NCBI RefSeq assembly: GCF_000377745.1
Contig: NZ_KB898709.1
Location: 67,001-131,000 of the forward strand
Length of the DNA: 64,000 nt
Direction: 5' to 3'
From: Gilvimarinus chinensis DSM 19667
GTDB taxonomy: Bacteria > Pseudomonadota > Gammaproteobacteria > Pseudomonadales > Cellvibrionaceae
Made by a program: the position numbers and the translations under genes
Shown here: positions 26,199-34,843 of the stretch, in pieces
Layout: each line of letters opens with the position of its first letter
Numbering within the stretch: position 1 is the stretch's first letter
The notes under the pieces: model-generated
Databases searched by the model: none
Told to the model about the DNA's origin: nothing
The model's input: the letters and a program-made list of their open reading frames with translations, nothing else

Positions 26199-27257
26199 TT
26201 AATCAGTATGCTGCCACCGACCATTTTTATCTGTAATAAACCAGGGCTGAGAGAACCAATAAAATCGCTTGCCATCAGAGGCTGGTGCAGTACAGTTATA
26301 GCGCGAGCGACCCGGCGTTAAGCCCTCTTCACTTTGCACTAAAACACGGTTCCCCTCGCGCACGACCTTCATAGGTTTACCCGCCCAATAACACTGTACT
26401 GTCGCCGCAACCGCTTCACTTTGCAACTCAAGAGTCAATTGGGGCTTTGTATCAGCGTTAACAATAGGCTGGTCGAGCGCCTGCCCGCGGCCATCGTTTA
26501 AATGCACACGCTCCAGTGGGAATGGCATAGAGTTTACTTTATCGGGAAAGGTCTCCATTCGCCCATAGGAACTGCCCATAGGAAATCGGGGCAACGCCAG
26601 AAAATCACTTGAAGCCCCAACCGCCCCTGAGTGTTGCGCAAAGCCCACATAATTTAGCTCCTTTACCAGCGATAAAAGCGCCGCACTGTATTCGCCGTAA
26701 GGGTAAGCAAGGTAGGGCTGCATGTTTTTTAGATGCGCTTTTATAGCCGCTTCAGAGGTTACTATTTCGGTGCGCATCCGCTCGCGCCACTGTTTCTCAG
26801 ACTCGCCCTCTTTGCGGCGCACCATATGTGGATGGGTCGCAGTATGATTGGCAATGATCGCTCCAGCAGCCTGCATTTCCTTCAGTTCACTCCAGGTAGC
26901 GTAGCCCGGTGCCCCCACCAGGGAGGAATTAACAAAAATGGCAAACGAGTAACCACGCTCTTTTAACAAAGGAAAGGCCGTGCGATAGACAGAATCATAG
27001 CCGTCATCAAAAGTGATCGCCGCACTGTATTGATTCTCTGCTTCATCATTTTTCAATTGTTTAATAAGCTCTGGCAAGGGCAGAACAGTAAAGTCATTAT
27101 CAGCCAGAAACTGTATATGCTCGGCAAATAACTCAGGTGATGTTGACGTCGCGGCGGGCGTATCATTACTTATATGGTGGTATTGTAAAATTACGGCTGC
27201 CTGGGCGATTGAGCTAACAACGGCAAGCATGAGCAAACAAACAAATCGAAACAGCAT
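26199..27257 (-). CDS. Polysaccharide deacetylase, secreted, PgaB/IcaB-like
   Basis: A 352-residue exported NodB-fold protein: signal peptide about 1-20 (ending AQA), AVILQYHHIS at the mature start, the metal and base motif TFDDGYDS (Asp84, Asp85), and the metal histidines His138 and His142 in NHTATHPHM. These enzymes remove N-acetyl groups from poly-GlcNAc-type or other glycans. A C-terminal beta-rich piece (about 265-352) with two cysteines is extra to the catalytic domain. The start at 27257 has a GAGG site and touches the preceding stop codon (TAATG), so translation is coupled to the DUF4124/pilin-like gene. Confidence 0.88.
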   Translation of the reverse strand: MLFRFVCLLMLAVVSSIAQAAVILQYHHISNDTPAATSTSPELFAEHIQFLADNDFTVLPLPELIKQLKNDEAENQYSAAITFDDGYDSVYRTAFPLLKERGYSFAIFVNSSLVGAPGYATWSELKEMQAAGAIIANHTATHPHMVRRKEGESEKQWRERMRTEIVTSEAAIKAHLKNMQPYLAYPYGEYSAALLSLVKELNYVGFAQHSGAVGASSDFLALPRFPMGSSYGRMETFPDKVNSMPFPLERVHLNDGRGQALDQPIVNADTKPQLTLELQSEAVAATVQCYWAGKPMKVVREGNRVLVQSEEGLTPGRSRYNCTAPASDGKRFYWFSQPWFITDKNGRWQHTD

Positions 27258-28435
27258 TAATACACCTCGCACGCGTCGGGTAAAAGAGCCTGGCCAGCAT
27301 TACTTAAACAACGCCACTTAATCCCGGTATAACCGTGTTCCAGTTCGGGAACCAACTCGATAAAAACCCCTTCATTAGCACCGGCCAAATCGGCGCGCAG
27401 TGTCCCAGGATTCGCAATGGCGACATTGTCGACCACCGCACTTTTCATCGTTTGCCTGCGCACACCAAGGGCGCTTATGGATAACGGCATGACACCTCTT
27501 ACCTGAAAGTATTCAGCAATCATTGTCCGTAAAGGCGAGATCTCCACGAACGCCTGCGCCAACTGCGCCTTTTTCTGATACAGACCCTCGACAGTTGACG
27601 GTTCAGGAGCCGCGTCATTTTTTATTAAGTGCTGTATCTCTTCCGGGTTGAGAATCGCCTCACGCCAGCTTTCATTGTTTTGCAATTGATCCAGTGCGAC
27701 AAGATAAGCGTCTTCTACCGCACCAAACAGACTAAGGTCCCTGTCGAGTCGGGTGGCAGCCACTCCCTGAGTAACCCAAGAGTGTAATGCCTCGCTGTTC
27801 GGCGAGTCAGCCAGTTGCCACTTCACTTTTATCCACGCATTCAGCACATCAAAACTACCCACAGCGGCAGACTCAAGGTCGCCCAACGTGGCCCCGGCGT
27901 GCAGATTAGTGCGACAGGCGTTGATTTTTAAGTCGATAATCTCAGCGTTTAACACACGAATTTCCGCGCTATCCACAACGGGCATTGAATAATGACCTGC
28001 GCGATAGAGCAAGCCGTAAGACGATTTACGCAATTGGCGATAGGTCGCAGCCTGCAAATTTGCATCGTCGCGCAAAACTTTAGGGTAACGAACACGCAGT
28101 TGATTAAAGTTTTCACTGGTAGGCGACACACAATCGCCACCAAAGTAGTAAGTGATCAGCGCTTTGCTTTCATCGCTTACGGCATCTGCGTAGTAAAAGC
28201 GGTCCAACACCAGCGGAAAAACCTCACCGCTATAGCTGGCTGGTATTTGATGATCCATAAAGGGAGCGGGCGGCATACCACCCACGTCTATAACTTTGGC
28301 TTCGGCGTGGGAAACCCGGCGCTGATCGGAATAGTGAACCTTGCCGTTCTCGTCGGTCCAAGTATAAACCTGTGCTTGAACCAGCGAGCCCAGTCCACAA
28401 AGGCACAGAAAAAAGAAAAACCGGCAACGCGACAT
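27257..28435 (-). CDS. DUF4124 protein with pilin-like C-terminal region
   Basis: A 392-residue exported protein of unknown function. A Sec signal peptide (about 1-21, ending LVQA) is followed by a DUF4124 motif (VYTWTDENGKVHYSDQ, about 23-38). The middle is helical and unrecognised. Residues about 290-392 resemble the globular part of type IVa pilins: a helix (VEISPLRTMIAEYFQVRGVMP), strands, then GIKWRC ... LLPDAC with Cys376 and Cys389 placed like the pilin disulfide loop. It lacks the pilin N-terminal prepilin helix. It is 7 bases after the PilZ gene and coupled to the deacetylase. Confidence 0.7.
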   Translation of the reverse strand: MSRCRFFFFLCLCGLGSLVQAQVYTWTDENGKVHYSDQRRVSHAEAKVIDVGGMPPAPFMDHQIPASYSGEVFPLVLDRFYYADAVSDESKALITYYFGGDCVSPTSENFNQLRVRYPKVLRDDANLQAATYRQLRKSSYGLLYRAGHYSMPVVDSAEIRVLNAEIIDLKINACRTNLHAGATLGDLESAAVGSFDVLNAWIKVKWQLADSPNSEALHSWVTQGVAATRLDRDLSLFGAVEDAYLVALDQLQNNESWREAILNPEEIQHLIKNDAAPEPSTVEGLYQKKAQLAQAFVEISPLRTMIAEYFQVRGVMPLSISALGVRRQTMKSAVVDNVAIANPGTLRADLAGANEGVFIELVPELEHGYTGIKWRCLSNAGQALLPDACEVY

Positions 28436-28442
28436 TAACCGG

Positions 28443-28706
28443 TCAGGCCGAGATAAACCGTAGCCCAACGCCATGCTCCTCAACCCGAACCACTTCCATC
28501 TCTAAAATTGGTGCGTCATCCATCAATCCTTGCACCTGCCCGGTGACAATTGAGCCGATTGGGGGGATTTGCTCAGGCTCTAGCACCACGAACACACCTC
28601 CGTCTGAAATGTCACGGGTTCTTACCACCATTTCACCCAGCTGTTCGTGGCAAATTTTTATTTGACACACCATTGGGGTTCGGAGATGTTCACGCTTATT
28701 TTCCAC
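28443..28706 (-). CDS. PilZ domain c-di-GMP-binding protein
   Basis: An 87-residue single PilZ domain. The RxxxR motif (R-E-H-L-R at about 5-9) and the DISDGG form of DxSxxG are both present, so cyclic-di-GMP binding is plausible, unlike PilZ itself of the type IV pilus, which often lacks these. It lies 11 bases after the parC stop on the same strand, and 7 bases before the DUF4124/pilin-like gene. It could control an extracellular step through the two genes that follow. Confidence 0.85.
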   Translation of the reverse strand: MENKREHLRTPMVCQIKICHEQLGEMVVRTRDISDGGVFVVLEPEQIPPIGSIVTGQVQGLMDDAPILEMEVVRVEEHGVGLRFISA

Positions 28707-28717
28707 CAGTTACTCCA

Positions 28718-30976
28718 TTATTTTTTGTCTACCGATAAGCGATCCACTTTTTGGAAGCCGCGAGGCAGTTTATTGCCTCTACGTCCGCGCTCCCCTTGAT
28801 AATGTTCTAAATCAGTAGGCTTTAGGGTTAAGTGACGTTTTCCCGAAAAAACGGTTAATGACTGCCCAGCATCAAGCGCTACAATCGCAACGGCAAACTC
28901 CTCTCTCGACTGCACCCTGGCAGCGGAAATATTAATAATTTTATTACCCTTGCCTCGCGCAAGTCTTGGCAATTCGCTTAATGGAAACACCAATAAACGC
29001 CCCTCGTTACTGACCGCAGCGACAAACGCGTTGTCTTGGTTAGGAACCAGCGCTGGCGGTAACACTCGCGCTCCTTTAGGTAAGGTCAGAGCGTTTTTAC
29101 CTGCTTTATTTTTACTGTGCAGATCACTCAGCGAGGCAATAAAACCATAGCCTGCATCGCTGGCAAGCAATACGGAGTCGCTGTCACCTCCCATTAATAA
29201 GCCTTCAAACGTGGCGCCATTGGGTGGGTTCAAACGCCCACTGACCGGCTCACCCTGACCTCTGGCAGAGGGTAAGGTATGCGCAGCCAGGGCGTAGCTA
29301 CGACCCGTTGAATCCAGCAAGATAACCGACTGATTGGATTTTCCCGGCACGGCTAATTTGAACGAATCGCCTGCTTTATAATTAAGCGAACTGGGGTCTA
29401 CCTCGTGGCCTTTGGCCGCGCGAATCCAGCCTTTTTCCGATAGTACCACGGTTACAGGATCTACACTGATCAGCTCCGCTTCGCTAAAGGCCTGAGCCTC
29501 TTCGCGCTCAACGATGGGCGAGCGACGTTCATCGCCGTATTCTTCCGCCGCCTGCTTTAGTTCTTTGCGAATTAAGGTTTTCAAGCGGGCTGCTGAGGCG
29601 AGGGTTTTGTTTAAATCATCTTTTTCTTTTTCGAGCTTTTCCTGCTCTTCTTGTATTTTCATTTCCTCAAGTCGCGCCAACTGACGCAACTTAGTTTCAA
29701 GGATGTATTCGGCCTGCATTTCAACCAGGTTGAAACGCTCCATTAATATCGGTTTTGGATGATCTTCTTCGCGGATAATGCGGATCACTTCATCCACGTT
29801 CAGATAAACAATCATCAACGCGGCCAAACGCAGCAACCGCTCTTCGACTTTGGCTAAGCGATGCTGTAAGCGACGGCGAGTAGTGACGGTGCGAAAGCTT
29901 AACCATTCGGCAAGGATTTTTTGCAGGCTTTTTACCGCTGGGCGCCCATCAATACCAATCATATTCATGTTGATACGATAGGATTTTTCTAAATCCGTGG
30001 TGGCGAACAAATGCTGCATAAGCTGCTCGTGGTCCACTCGATTAGACCGTGGGGTAATCACCAGGCGGGTCGGATTTTCATGGTCAGACTCATCGCGTAA
30101 ATCAGCCACCATTGGCAGCTTTTTATTTTGCATTTGCGCGGCAATTTGCTCGAGAATTTTAGCGCCGCTAACCTGATGCGGCAGAGCCGTCACCACCAAA
30201 TCGCCGGTTTCTTTTTCGCGTGACCATAAAGCGCGCATTTTCAAACTGCCACGACCGGTTTTGTACAATTCGATGATGTCTTTGCGCGGCGTGATAATTT
30301 CTGCATCTGTGGGCATGTCGGGGCCCTGCACAAACTCGCACAACTCGTCGACATCCGCTTTAGGGTTATCCAGCAAGTGAATACAGGCACCAACCACTTC
30401 ACGCAAATTGTGAGGTGGAATATCCGTCGCCATACCTACTGCGATACCGGTAGTGCCATTTAAAAGCACGTTGGGCACGCGGGCCGGAAATACCTCGGGC
30501 TCGTCGATGGTGCCATCGAAATTAGGCTGCCAGTCAACCGTTCCCTGCCCTAATTCCTCCAGCAGCACCTCGGCGTAGCGGGCCAGCTTAGATTCGGTAT
30601 AACGCATAGCGGCAAAAGATTTGGGATCGTCCGGCGACCCCCAGTTGCCCTGGCCGTCTACCAACGGATACCGGTAGGAAAATGGCTGGGCCATAATCAC
30701 CATGGCCTCATAGGCGGCGGAGTCTCCGTGCGGGTGAAACTTACCGATCACATCACCTACCGTACGTGCCGACTTTTTATACTTTGCCGTAGACTTTAAA
30801 CCCAGCTCGCTCATGGCGTAGACAATTCGGCGCTGCACGGGCTTTAATCCGTCACCCACGTGCGGCAAGGCGCGATCGAGAATGACGTACATTGAATAAT
30901 CTAGGTATGCCTTTTCAGCATACTCTTTCAGTGAGATAAATTCTTCAGCCTCAGAGAAGGTCGTGTGTTCTGACAT
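28718..30976 (-). CDS. parC: DNA topoisomerase IV subunit A, ParC
   Basis: The 752-residue breakage-rejoining subunit that decatenates daughter chromosomes. The active tyrosine is Tyr126 in [10 protein letters not shown]. The quinolone-determining region reads [10 protein letters not shown], with Ser86 and Glu90 at the positions equivalent to E. coli Ser80 and Glu84, the usual sensitive residues. The C-terminal half has the pinwheel-like repeats (for example [12 protein letters not shown] and [14 protein letters not shown]). Length equals E. coli ParC. parE is not in the window. Confidence 0.97.
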   Translation of the reverse strand: MSEHTTFSEAEEFISLKEYAEKAYLDYSMYVILDRALPHVGDGLKPVQRRIVYAMSELGLKSTAKYKKSARTVGDVIGKFHPHGDSAAYEAMVIMAQPFSYRYPLVDGQGNWGSPDDPKSFAAMRYTESKLARYAEVLLEELGQGTVDWQPNFDGTIDEPEVFPARVPNVLLNGTTGIAVGMATDIPPHNLREVVGACIHLLDNPKADVDELCEFVQGPDMPTDAEIITPRKDIIELYKTGRGSLKMRALWSREKETGDLVVTALPHQVSGAKILEQIAAQMQNKKLPMVADLRDESDHENPTRLVITPRSNRVDHEQLMQHLFATTDLEKSYRINMNMIGIDGRPAVKSLQKILAEWLSFRTVTTRRRLQHRLAKVEERLLRLAALMIVYLNVDEVIRIIREEDHPKPILMERFNLVEMQAEYILETKLRQLARLEEMKIQEEQEKLEKEKDDLNKTLASAARLKTLIRKELKQAAEEYGDERRSPIVEREEAQAFSEAELISVDPVTVVLSEKGWIRAAKGHEVDPSSLNYKAGDSFKLAVPGKSNQSVILLDSTGRSYALAAHTLPSARGQGEPVSGRLNPPNGATFEGLLMGGDSDSVLLASDAGYGFIASLSDLHSKNKAGKNALTLPKGARVLPPALVPNQDNAFVAAVSNEGRLLVFPLSELPRLARGKGNKIINISAARVQSREEFAVAIVALDAGQSLTVFSGKRHLTLKPTDLEHYQGERGRRGNKLPRGFQKVDRLSVDKK

Positions 30977-31043
30977 GCTTATTCCTACTAGTTAGGCGTT
31001 AGCGCCCAAGATAAATCTTGTGTAATCATTTCTGTTGCGATTG

Positions 31044-31071
31044 GACGGACACAGCGTGAGCATTGTCCGTC
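31044..31071 (-). terminator. Hairpin after the LEA2 lipoprotein gene
   Basis: An 8-base perfect inverted repeat (GACGGACA with TGTCCGTC) with a 12-base loop starts three bases after the stop codon of the upstream lipoprotein gene. There is no strong T-run on the minus strand, so it may be a weak terminator or an mRNA-stabilising end before parC. Confidence 0.4.
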
Positions 31072-31073
31072 AT

Positions 31074-31550
31074 TTAGAGCGAATCGAGTGTAACGCTGCC
31101 TTTTTCACTAATTCGAATAGCGGGCCTCATACGCCCAGTATCCAACTTGGCATTGAATTCATATTCTAAAGGTTTATTGGTTGGCTTTTCTGTCAGCGCC
31201 CGTACCAGCCTCACCATTTGAACCACATCAGCCGAAAGTGACAGCTCTAGCGGGGTTTCACTGTAGGCCTTAAACGTAGGAATATCCGCACGAACCCCCG
31301 AGAGCAGACTGAACCCGTCTAGGTCTATGCTATAGGACATACCTTTGACAGACAAATCGACATTGTTAGGGTTACTGATGGACAGCTGAACCCCCAAACG
31401 CGGGGCAATTTCACCCTGTTGAGCAGGCAGTAGTTTAAGCCCCATAACTTTTACCTCTGGTTCAGTAAAACCTGGCGACAAGGTCGCACACCCAGCTAAA
31501 GTAAAAGCAATTGCTATCAGTAACGGGAATACAGGAGAGACATTCTTCAT
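31074..31550 (-). CDS. LEA type 2 (WHy) family lipoprotein
   Basis: A 158-residue lipoprotein with a signal segment and lipobox LAGC (Cys near residue 22). The rest is a beta-rich LEA2/WHy fold, seen in the pattern LGVQLSISNPNNVDLSVKGMSYSIDLDG with the Asn-Pro motif. In bacteria the family is linked to desiccation or stress, but the role here is inferred only from fold. The start at 31550 follows GAGG at 7 bases; a near ATG 6 bases upstream is too close to that site. Confidence 0.8.
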   Translation of the reverse strand: MKNVSPVFPLLIAIAFTLAGCATLSPGFTEPEVKVMGLKLLPAQQGEIAPRLGVQLSISNPNNVDLSVKGMSYSIDLDGFSLLSGVRADIPTFKAYSETPLELSLSADVVQMVRLVRALTEKPTNKPLEYEFNAKLDTGRMRPAIRISEKGSVTLDSL

Positions 31551-31754
31551 TTCCATACCTCGAAAAGACGTAACCGGAGAATACCCAAGCACAGCCATAT
31601 ACCCAAGGGCTGTGATTCAATAAAGCCGCCCCTAGAGTTAAAAGTTATAAGGATCTCTGCAGCTCATAATCTTTGTGACACGCTTCACGCCAGATGATGC
31701 GCCACTGTGCTCTAATCGATGGAAAATACCAATCAGCGGGCCAGAGAGAGATGT

Positions 31755-32087
31755 ATGCCTGACCAGCAAAATTTTAGCCGAGAATTTCTTGGCAGCAGGG
31801 AAATTAGCTTTACCAACCGACAGGAGTCCATCTACCCCACTTTAATGCGTTTCTGCCTGGATTTTAAATTTAAGGTTTTACAGGTTTTACTCCCGCCCCT
31901 AAACGACGCGCCCCCCGGAAAAATGCTGATTATGGTACGCGCCGATTACAACGGCGATGCAGAGGGTGTCATCACTCCGGCTTTCGCCCAATTAGAGCAG
32001 CTGGAACGCTATGTGTGCGACAACCAAATCGATATTTTGCATGACTACTTATTCGGTGTAGATGAACTCGCCCAACAAGTAGGCTGA
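31755..32087 (+). CDS. Small uncharacterised protein
   Basis: I do not recognise this 110-residue product (MPDQQNFSREFLGSREISFT). It has no signal peptide or membrane segment. A Leu/Pro-rich centre (LLPPLNDAPPGKMLIMVRADYNGD) and an acidic C-terminal helix are visible. The frame is clean, with stop at 32087, and base composition is like its neighbours. The start at 31755 is chosen over an in-frame ATG 12 codons upstream because the latter is not preceded by a good site; both are uncertain. It is convergent with the DUF2750 gene. Confidence 0.5.
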   Translation: MPDQQNFSREFLGSREISFTNRQESIYPTLMRFCLDFKFKVLQVLLPPLNDAPPGKMLIMVRADYNGDAEGVITPAFAQLEQLERYVCDNQIDILHDYLFGVDELAQQVG

Positions 32088-32098
32088 CCCGAGCGGGG

Positions 32099-32461
32099 CT
32101 AGCCCAGCTCGGCCTCAAACTCGGCCAACAGATCAAGAGGCTCCCACTCTTCTCCCTCCAGCTCGCTGTCCCAGTTCACCCCCACCAATAGCACATCGTC
32201 ATGCATTCCGGGCAACCAATCTTCAAGTAGCTCGTCCAGGGCAATCGCAACCGGTTTATAAATGGCCCACTCAGCCACGCAGTGCGTAGCTGCCAGCTCG
32301 CGAGCAGACCAGAGCGGCATAACATCGGTATTATCGTAACGCTCAGAGTCACATAACGCCCAGCCGTCTGGCCCTTCTAACCCCCAAACACAACCGGTAT
32401 CTATGCCCTCAACCACAAAACGGTCCAGGTTCTGTTCAAAACTATCGGTGACAGGCTCCAT
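32099..32461 (-). CDS. DUF2750 family protein
   Basis: A 120-residue acidic cytosolic protein with the DUF2750 signature: GCVWGLEGPDGWALCDSERY, the VMPLWSARELA segment, and DWLPGMHDDVLLVGVNWD near the end. No function is known to me. It sits 19 bases after the YgjP-like peptidase gene and probably shares its transcript. Confidence 0.88.
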   Translation of the reverse strand: MEPVTDSFEQNLDRFVVEGIDTGCVWGLEGPDGWALCDSERYDNTDVMPLWSARELAATHCVAEWAIYKPVAIALDELLEDWLPGMHDDVLLVGVNWDSELEGEEWEPLDLLAEFEAELG

Positions 32462-32480
32462 TGGTAGGTCCTCTAGCGGC

Positions 32481-33188
32481 TTACTCGAAAGGTAAAATTA
32501 ATGTGTGGCCATGCTGACGTAACCACTGACGATGGGGTTCAAAACCCGGACACAATCGCCGCACCTGCTGCCAGAATGCGCTGCTGTGATTTTGGTGCAC
32601 CAGATGACTCACTTCGTGGGCCACAAGATAATCTACCACAGGCTCGGGAGCCAGCAGAATTTGCCAGTTATATTGGATATCCCCCGATCGTGTGCAATGC
32701 CCCCATTTTGACCGGGTGGCGCGCACGTTTACCCGCCCCACAGACAATCCCGCGCTAGCGCATAGGCGCTTGGTTTTAGCCTCTAAAATTTCAAGTGCCT
32801 GGGCCCGGTACCAAGCCGTTAATGCCGTATAAATCTGTCGCTTCACGCTCTGCTGGCTGCGTGTTCCCAGTTGCAACACCAGCTGATCGGCTTCGCGCCA
32901 ACTGCTCTGCCGCGCCCCTTGTGTCACCTTTACTACCAACCAACCGCCAAGGTAAGGAAAACGCTCTTGATCTTGATATTGATAAGTAGGCCGACGTTGT
33001 AACCTTGCCTGCTGGCGAGACACCTTATCTTCAATCCAGCCCGACTTGGCAGCCACCATTGCGCGCAGGTGGCGTTCAGGGAACCCTTTGGGTGCACGCA
33101 CAATGACTTGCGCATCGCGCACCTCGATGCCAATGGTTCGACGCCGGGATGAATACCGAATTTCAACACTGTGACGATGACTAGCCAA
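32481..33188 (-). CDS. YgjP-like metal-dependent peptidase
   Basis: A SprT/WLM-like metalloprotease of about 235 residues. The zinc motif is HEVSHLVHQNH near the C-terminus (the two His of HExxH plus a downstream His). The middle has TRSKWGHCT and YNWQILLAPEPVVDYLVAHE, as in the YgjP family. The start is uncertain: I place it at a TTG at 33188 overlapping the gloC stop, but the frame is open back to an ATG at 33275, which would overlap gloC by 95 bases. It is downstream of gloC on the same strand. Confidence 0.82.
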   Translation of the reverse strand: MASHRHSVEIRYSSRRRTIGIEVRDAQVIVRAPKGFPERHLRAMVAAKSGWIEDKVSRQQARLQRRPTYQYQDQERFPYLGGWLVVKVTQGARQSSWREADQLVLQLGTRSQQSVKRQIYTALTAWYRAQALEILEAKTKRLCASAGLSVGRVNVRATRSKWGHCTRSGDIQYNWQILLAPEPVVDYLVAHEVSHLVHQNHSSAFWQQVRRLCPGFEPHRQWLRQHGHTLILPFE

Positions 33189-33828
33189 AGTTTTTGTCTG
33201 CCACAAAAGGATTATTGGCCCGTTCTTGTGCAAAATCCGACATTGGGCCATGACCGGGAACAAATTGAATGTCACCCCCCAAAGGCCATAGTTTGGTCAC
33301 GATCGAGTCTACCAGGTGGGCATGATTCCCCTGAGGAAAGTCGGTTCTGCCCACCGAGCCTTTGAACAATACGTCGCCTACGAAGGCAAGCCGAGCTTGC
33401 TTATCCACCAGAACAATATGCCCAGGTGTGTGCCCCGGGCAATGCAGCACCACTAAAGTACAGTTTCCGAGCGAAATAGTATCGCCATCGTTCAACCATT
33501 GATCTGACTGTACTTCGCCCACAGGCTCAAAGCCCATCATCTGTGCCTGCTGGGGTAGGTTATCCAGCCAGAATTGATCGGCTTTATGTGGTCCAAGAAT
33601 AGGAACCCCACAACGTTCAGCGATTACCCTGGCAGCCCCAACATGATCCATGTGTCCGTGGGTAAGCAGTATTTTCTCCAGTGTCGCGCCAGACTGCTCC
33701 AGCGCCAACAATAATTTTTCAGGCTCACCTCCCGGATCAACAAACGCGGCTTTACCGGTCTCCTGACACCAAATTAAACTGCAGTTTTGCTGATAGTGAG
33801 TGACAGGTATGATTTGATACCCAAGCAC
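33181..33828 (-). CDS. gloC: Hydroxyacylglutathione hydrolase GloC (YcbL-type)
   Basis: A 215-residue metallo-beta-lactamase fold hydrolase, close to E. coli YcbL/GloC throughout: IIPVTHYQQNCSLIWC at the N-terminus, the metal motif LLTHGHMDHVGAA, HCPGHTPGH, FKGSVGRTDFP and VPGHGPMS. It is likely to hydrolyse S-lactoylglutathione, giving D-lactate and glutathione in methylglyoxal removal. It is divergent from psd with a 117-base gap. Confidence 0.9.
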   Translation of the reverse strand: MLGYQIIPVTHYQQNCSLIWCQETGKAAFVDPGGEPEKLLLALEQSGATLEKILLTHGHMDHVGAARVIAERCGVPILGPHKADQFWLDNLPQQAQMMGFEPVGEVQSDQWLNDGDTISLGNCTLVVLHCPGHTPGHIVLVDKQARLAFVGDVLFKGSVGRTDFPQGNHAHLVDSIVTKLWPLGGDIQFVPGHGPMSDFAQERANNPFVADKNFG

Positions 33829-33945
33829 AAAGCCCCCTTAGCACAAGAAAAACGCCATTTTAACAGTGTTTTTTTATCCAAAGCTCAGTGTGATAGTAAA
33901 CTCTGGTAGCATAGCGACACTCGATTTACGGAGCTTTCGCCCACT

Positions 33946-34809
33946 ATGACCATTAAAGACTCTCTGTTTATTACCAGCCAGCACCTTATCCCTCAACATG
34001 CTTTGTCGCGCATAGTTGGGCGGATCGCCAACTGCACCAACCCGACCATCAAACACGCATTCATTAGCTGGTTTGCCAAACGTTACGGCGTCGACATGAG
34101 TGAAGCAGAGCGCACCGACCTGAAAGATTATCAATCTTTCAACGACTTTTTTACACGAGCACTGAAACCTGGAGCCCGGCCGATCGACAGTGCCAACAAC
34201 TCTATTGTCTGCCCGGCAGACGGCACGATAAGCCAGCTTGGCAAGATCAATGATGGCCGAATTTTCCAAGCTAAAGGCCAACTGTATTCGGTGCAGGAGC
34301 TACTTGGCGGTGACGAAAAGCTGGCGAACGAATTCAGCGAAGGAGACTTCGCCACAGTTTACCTATCCCCCAAGGACTATCACCGTGTTCACATGCCTCT
34401 AACCGGCACACTAAGGCAAATGATTTCTGTTCCTGGTCAGTTATTTTCTGTCAATGAAGTCACCGCGCAACACGTACCACGCTTGTTTGCTCGCAATGAG
34501 CGAGTTGTCTGTATTTTTGACACGGAAGTAGGCCCTATGGCTGTTGTCTTAGTGGGGGCCGTGATCGTGGCGGGCATTGAAACCGTTTGGGCAGGAGAGC
34601 AAGCTCCCATCGGCCGCCGGGTAAGCACCACTTATTACGGTAAAAATGCCCCCGAAGGAATACACTTAAACAAAGGGGAAGAAATGGGCCGATTTAAACT
34701 AGGCTCTACTGCCATTGTACTGTTCGGGCGGGATAAAGTGCATTGGTCCAATAACTTTCATGCAGGCGCAGCCACACGTATGGGGGAAGCACTGGGGCAC
34801 AGAGTGTAA
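33946..34809 (+). CDS. psd: Phosphatidylserine decarboxylase
   Basis: A 287-residue proenzyme that makes phosphatidylethanolamine at the inner membrane. The self-cleavage site FKLGSTAIVLF has Gly253-Ser254, with Ser254 becoming the pyruvoyl group, and the maturation triad partners are Asp92 (PADG) and His149 (HRVH). The N-terminus has the family DSLFITSQHLIPQH segment. It is monocistronic here, between gloC and the HD-GYP-like gene. In E. coli psd follows rsgA, so the local order is changed. Confidence 0.96.
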   Translation: MTIKDSLFITSQHLIPQHALSRIVGRIANCTNPTIKHAFISWFAKRYGVDMSEAERTDLKDYQSFNDFFTRALKPGARPIDSANNSIVCPADGTISQLGKINDGRIFQAKGQLYSVQELLGGDEKLANEFSEGDFATVYLSPKDYHRVHMPLTGTLRQMISVPGQLFSVNEVTAQHVPRLFARNERVVCIFDTEVGPMAVVLVGAVIVAGIETVWAGEQAPIGRRVSTTYYGKNAPEGIHLNKGEEMGRFKLGSTAIVLFGRDKVHWSNNFHAGAATRMGEALGHRV

Positions 34810-34843
34810 CGCGCTCTGCTGTTCCAGCTTAAAACACTGGCAA

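Noticed and set aside
33189-33275. Longer YgjP-like start overlapping gloC by 95 bases
   Set aside because: The added residues do not look like family sequence; a TTG at the gloC stop is more economical, although this stays uncertain.
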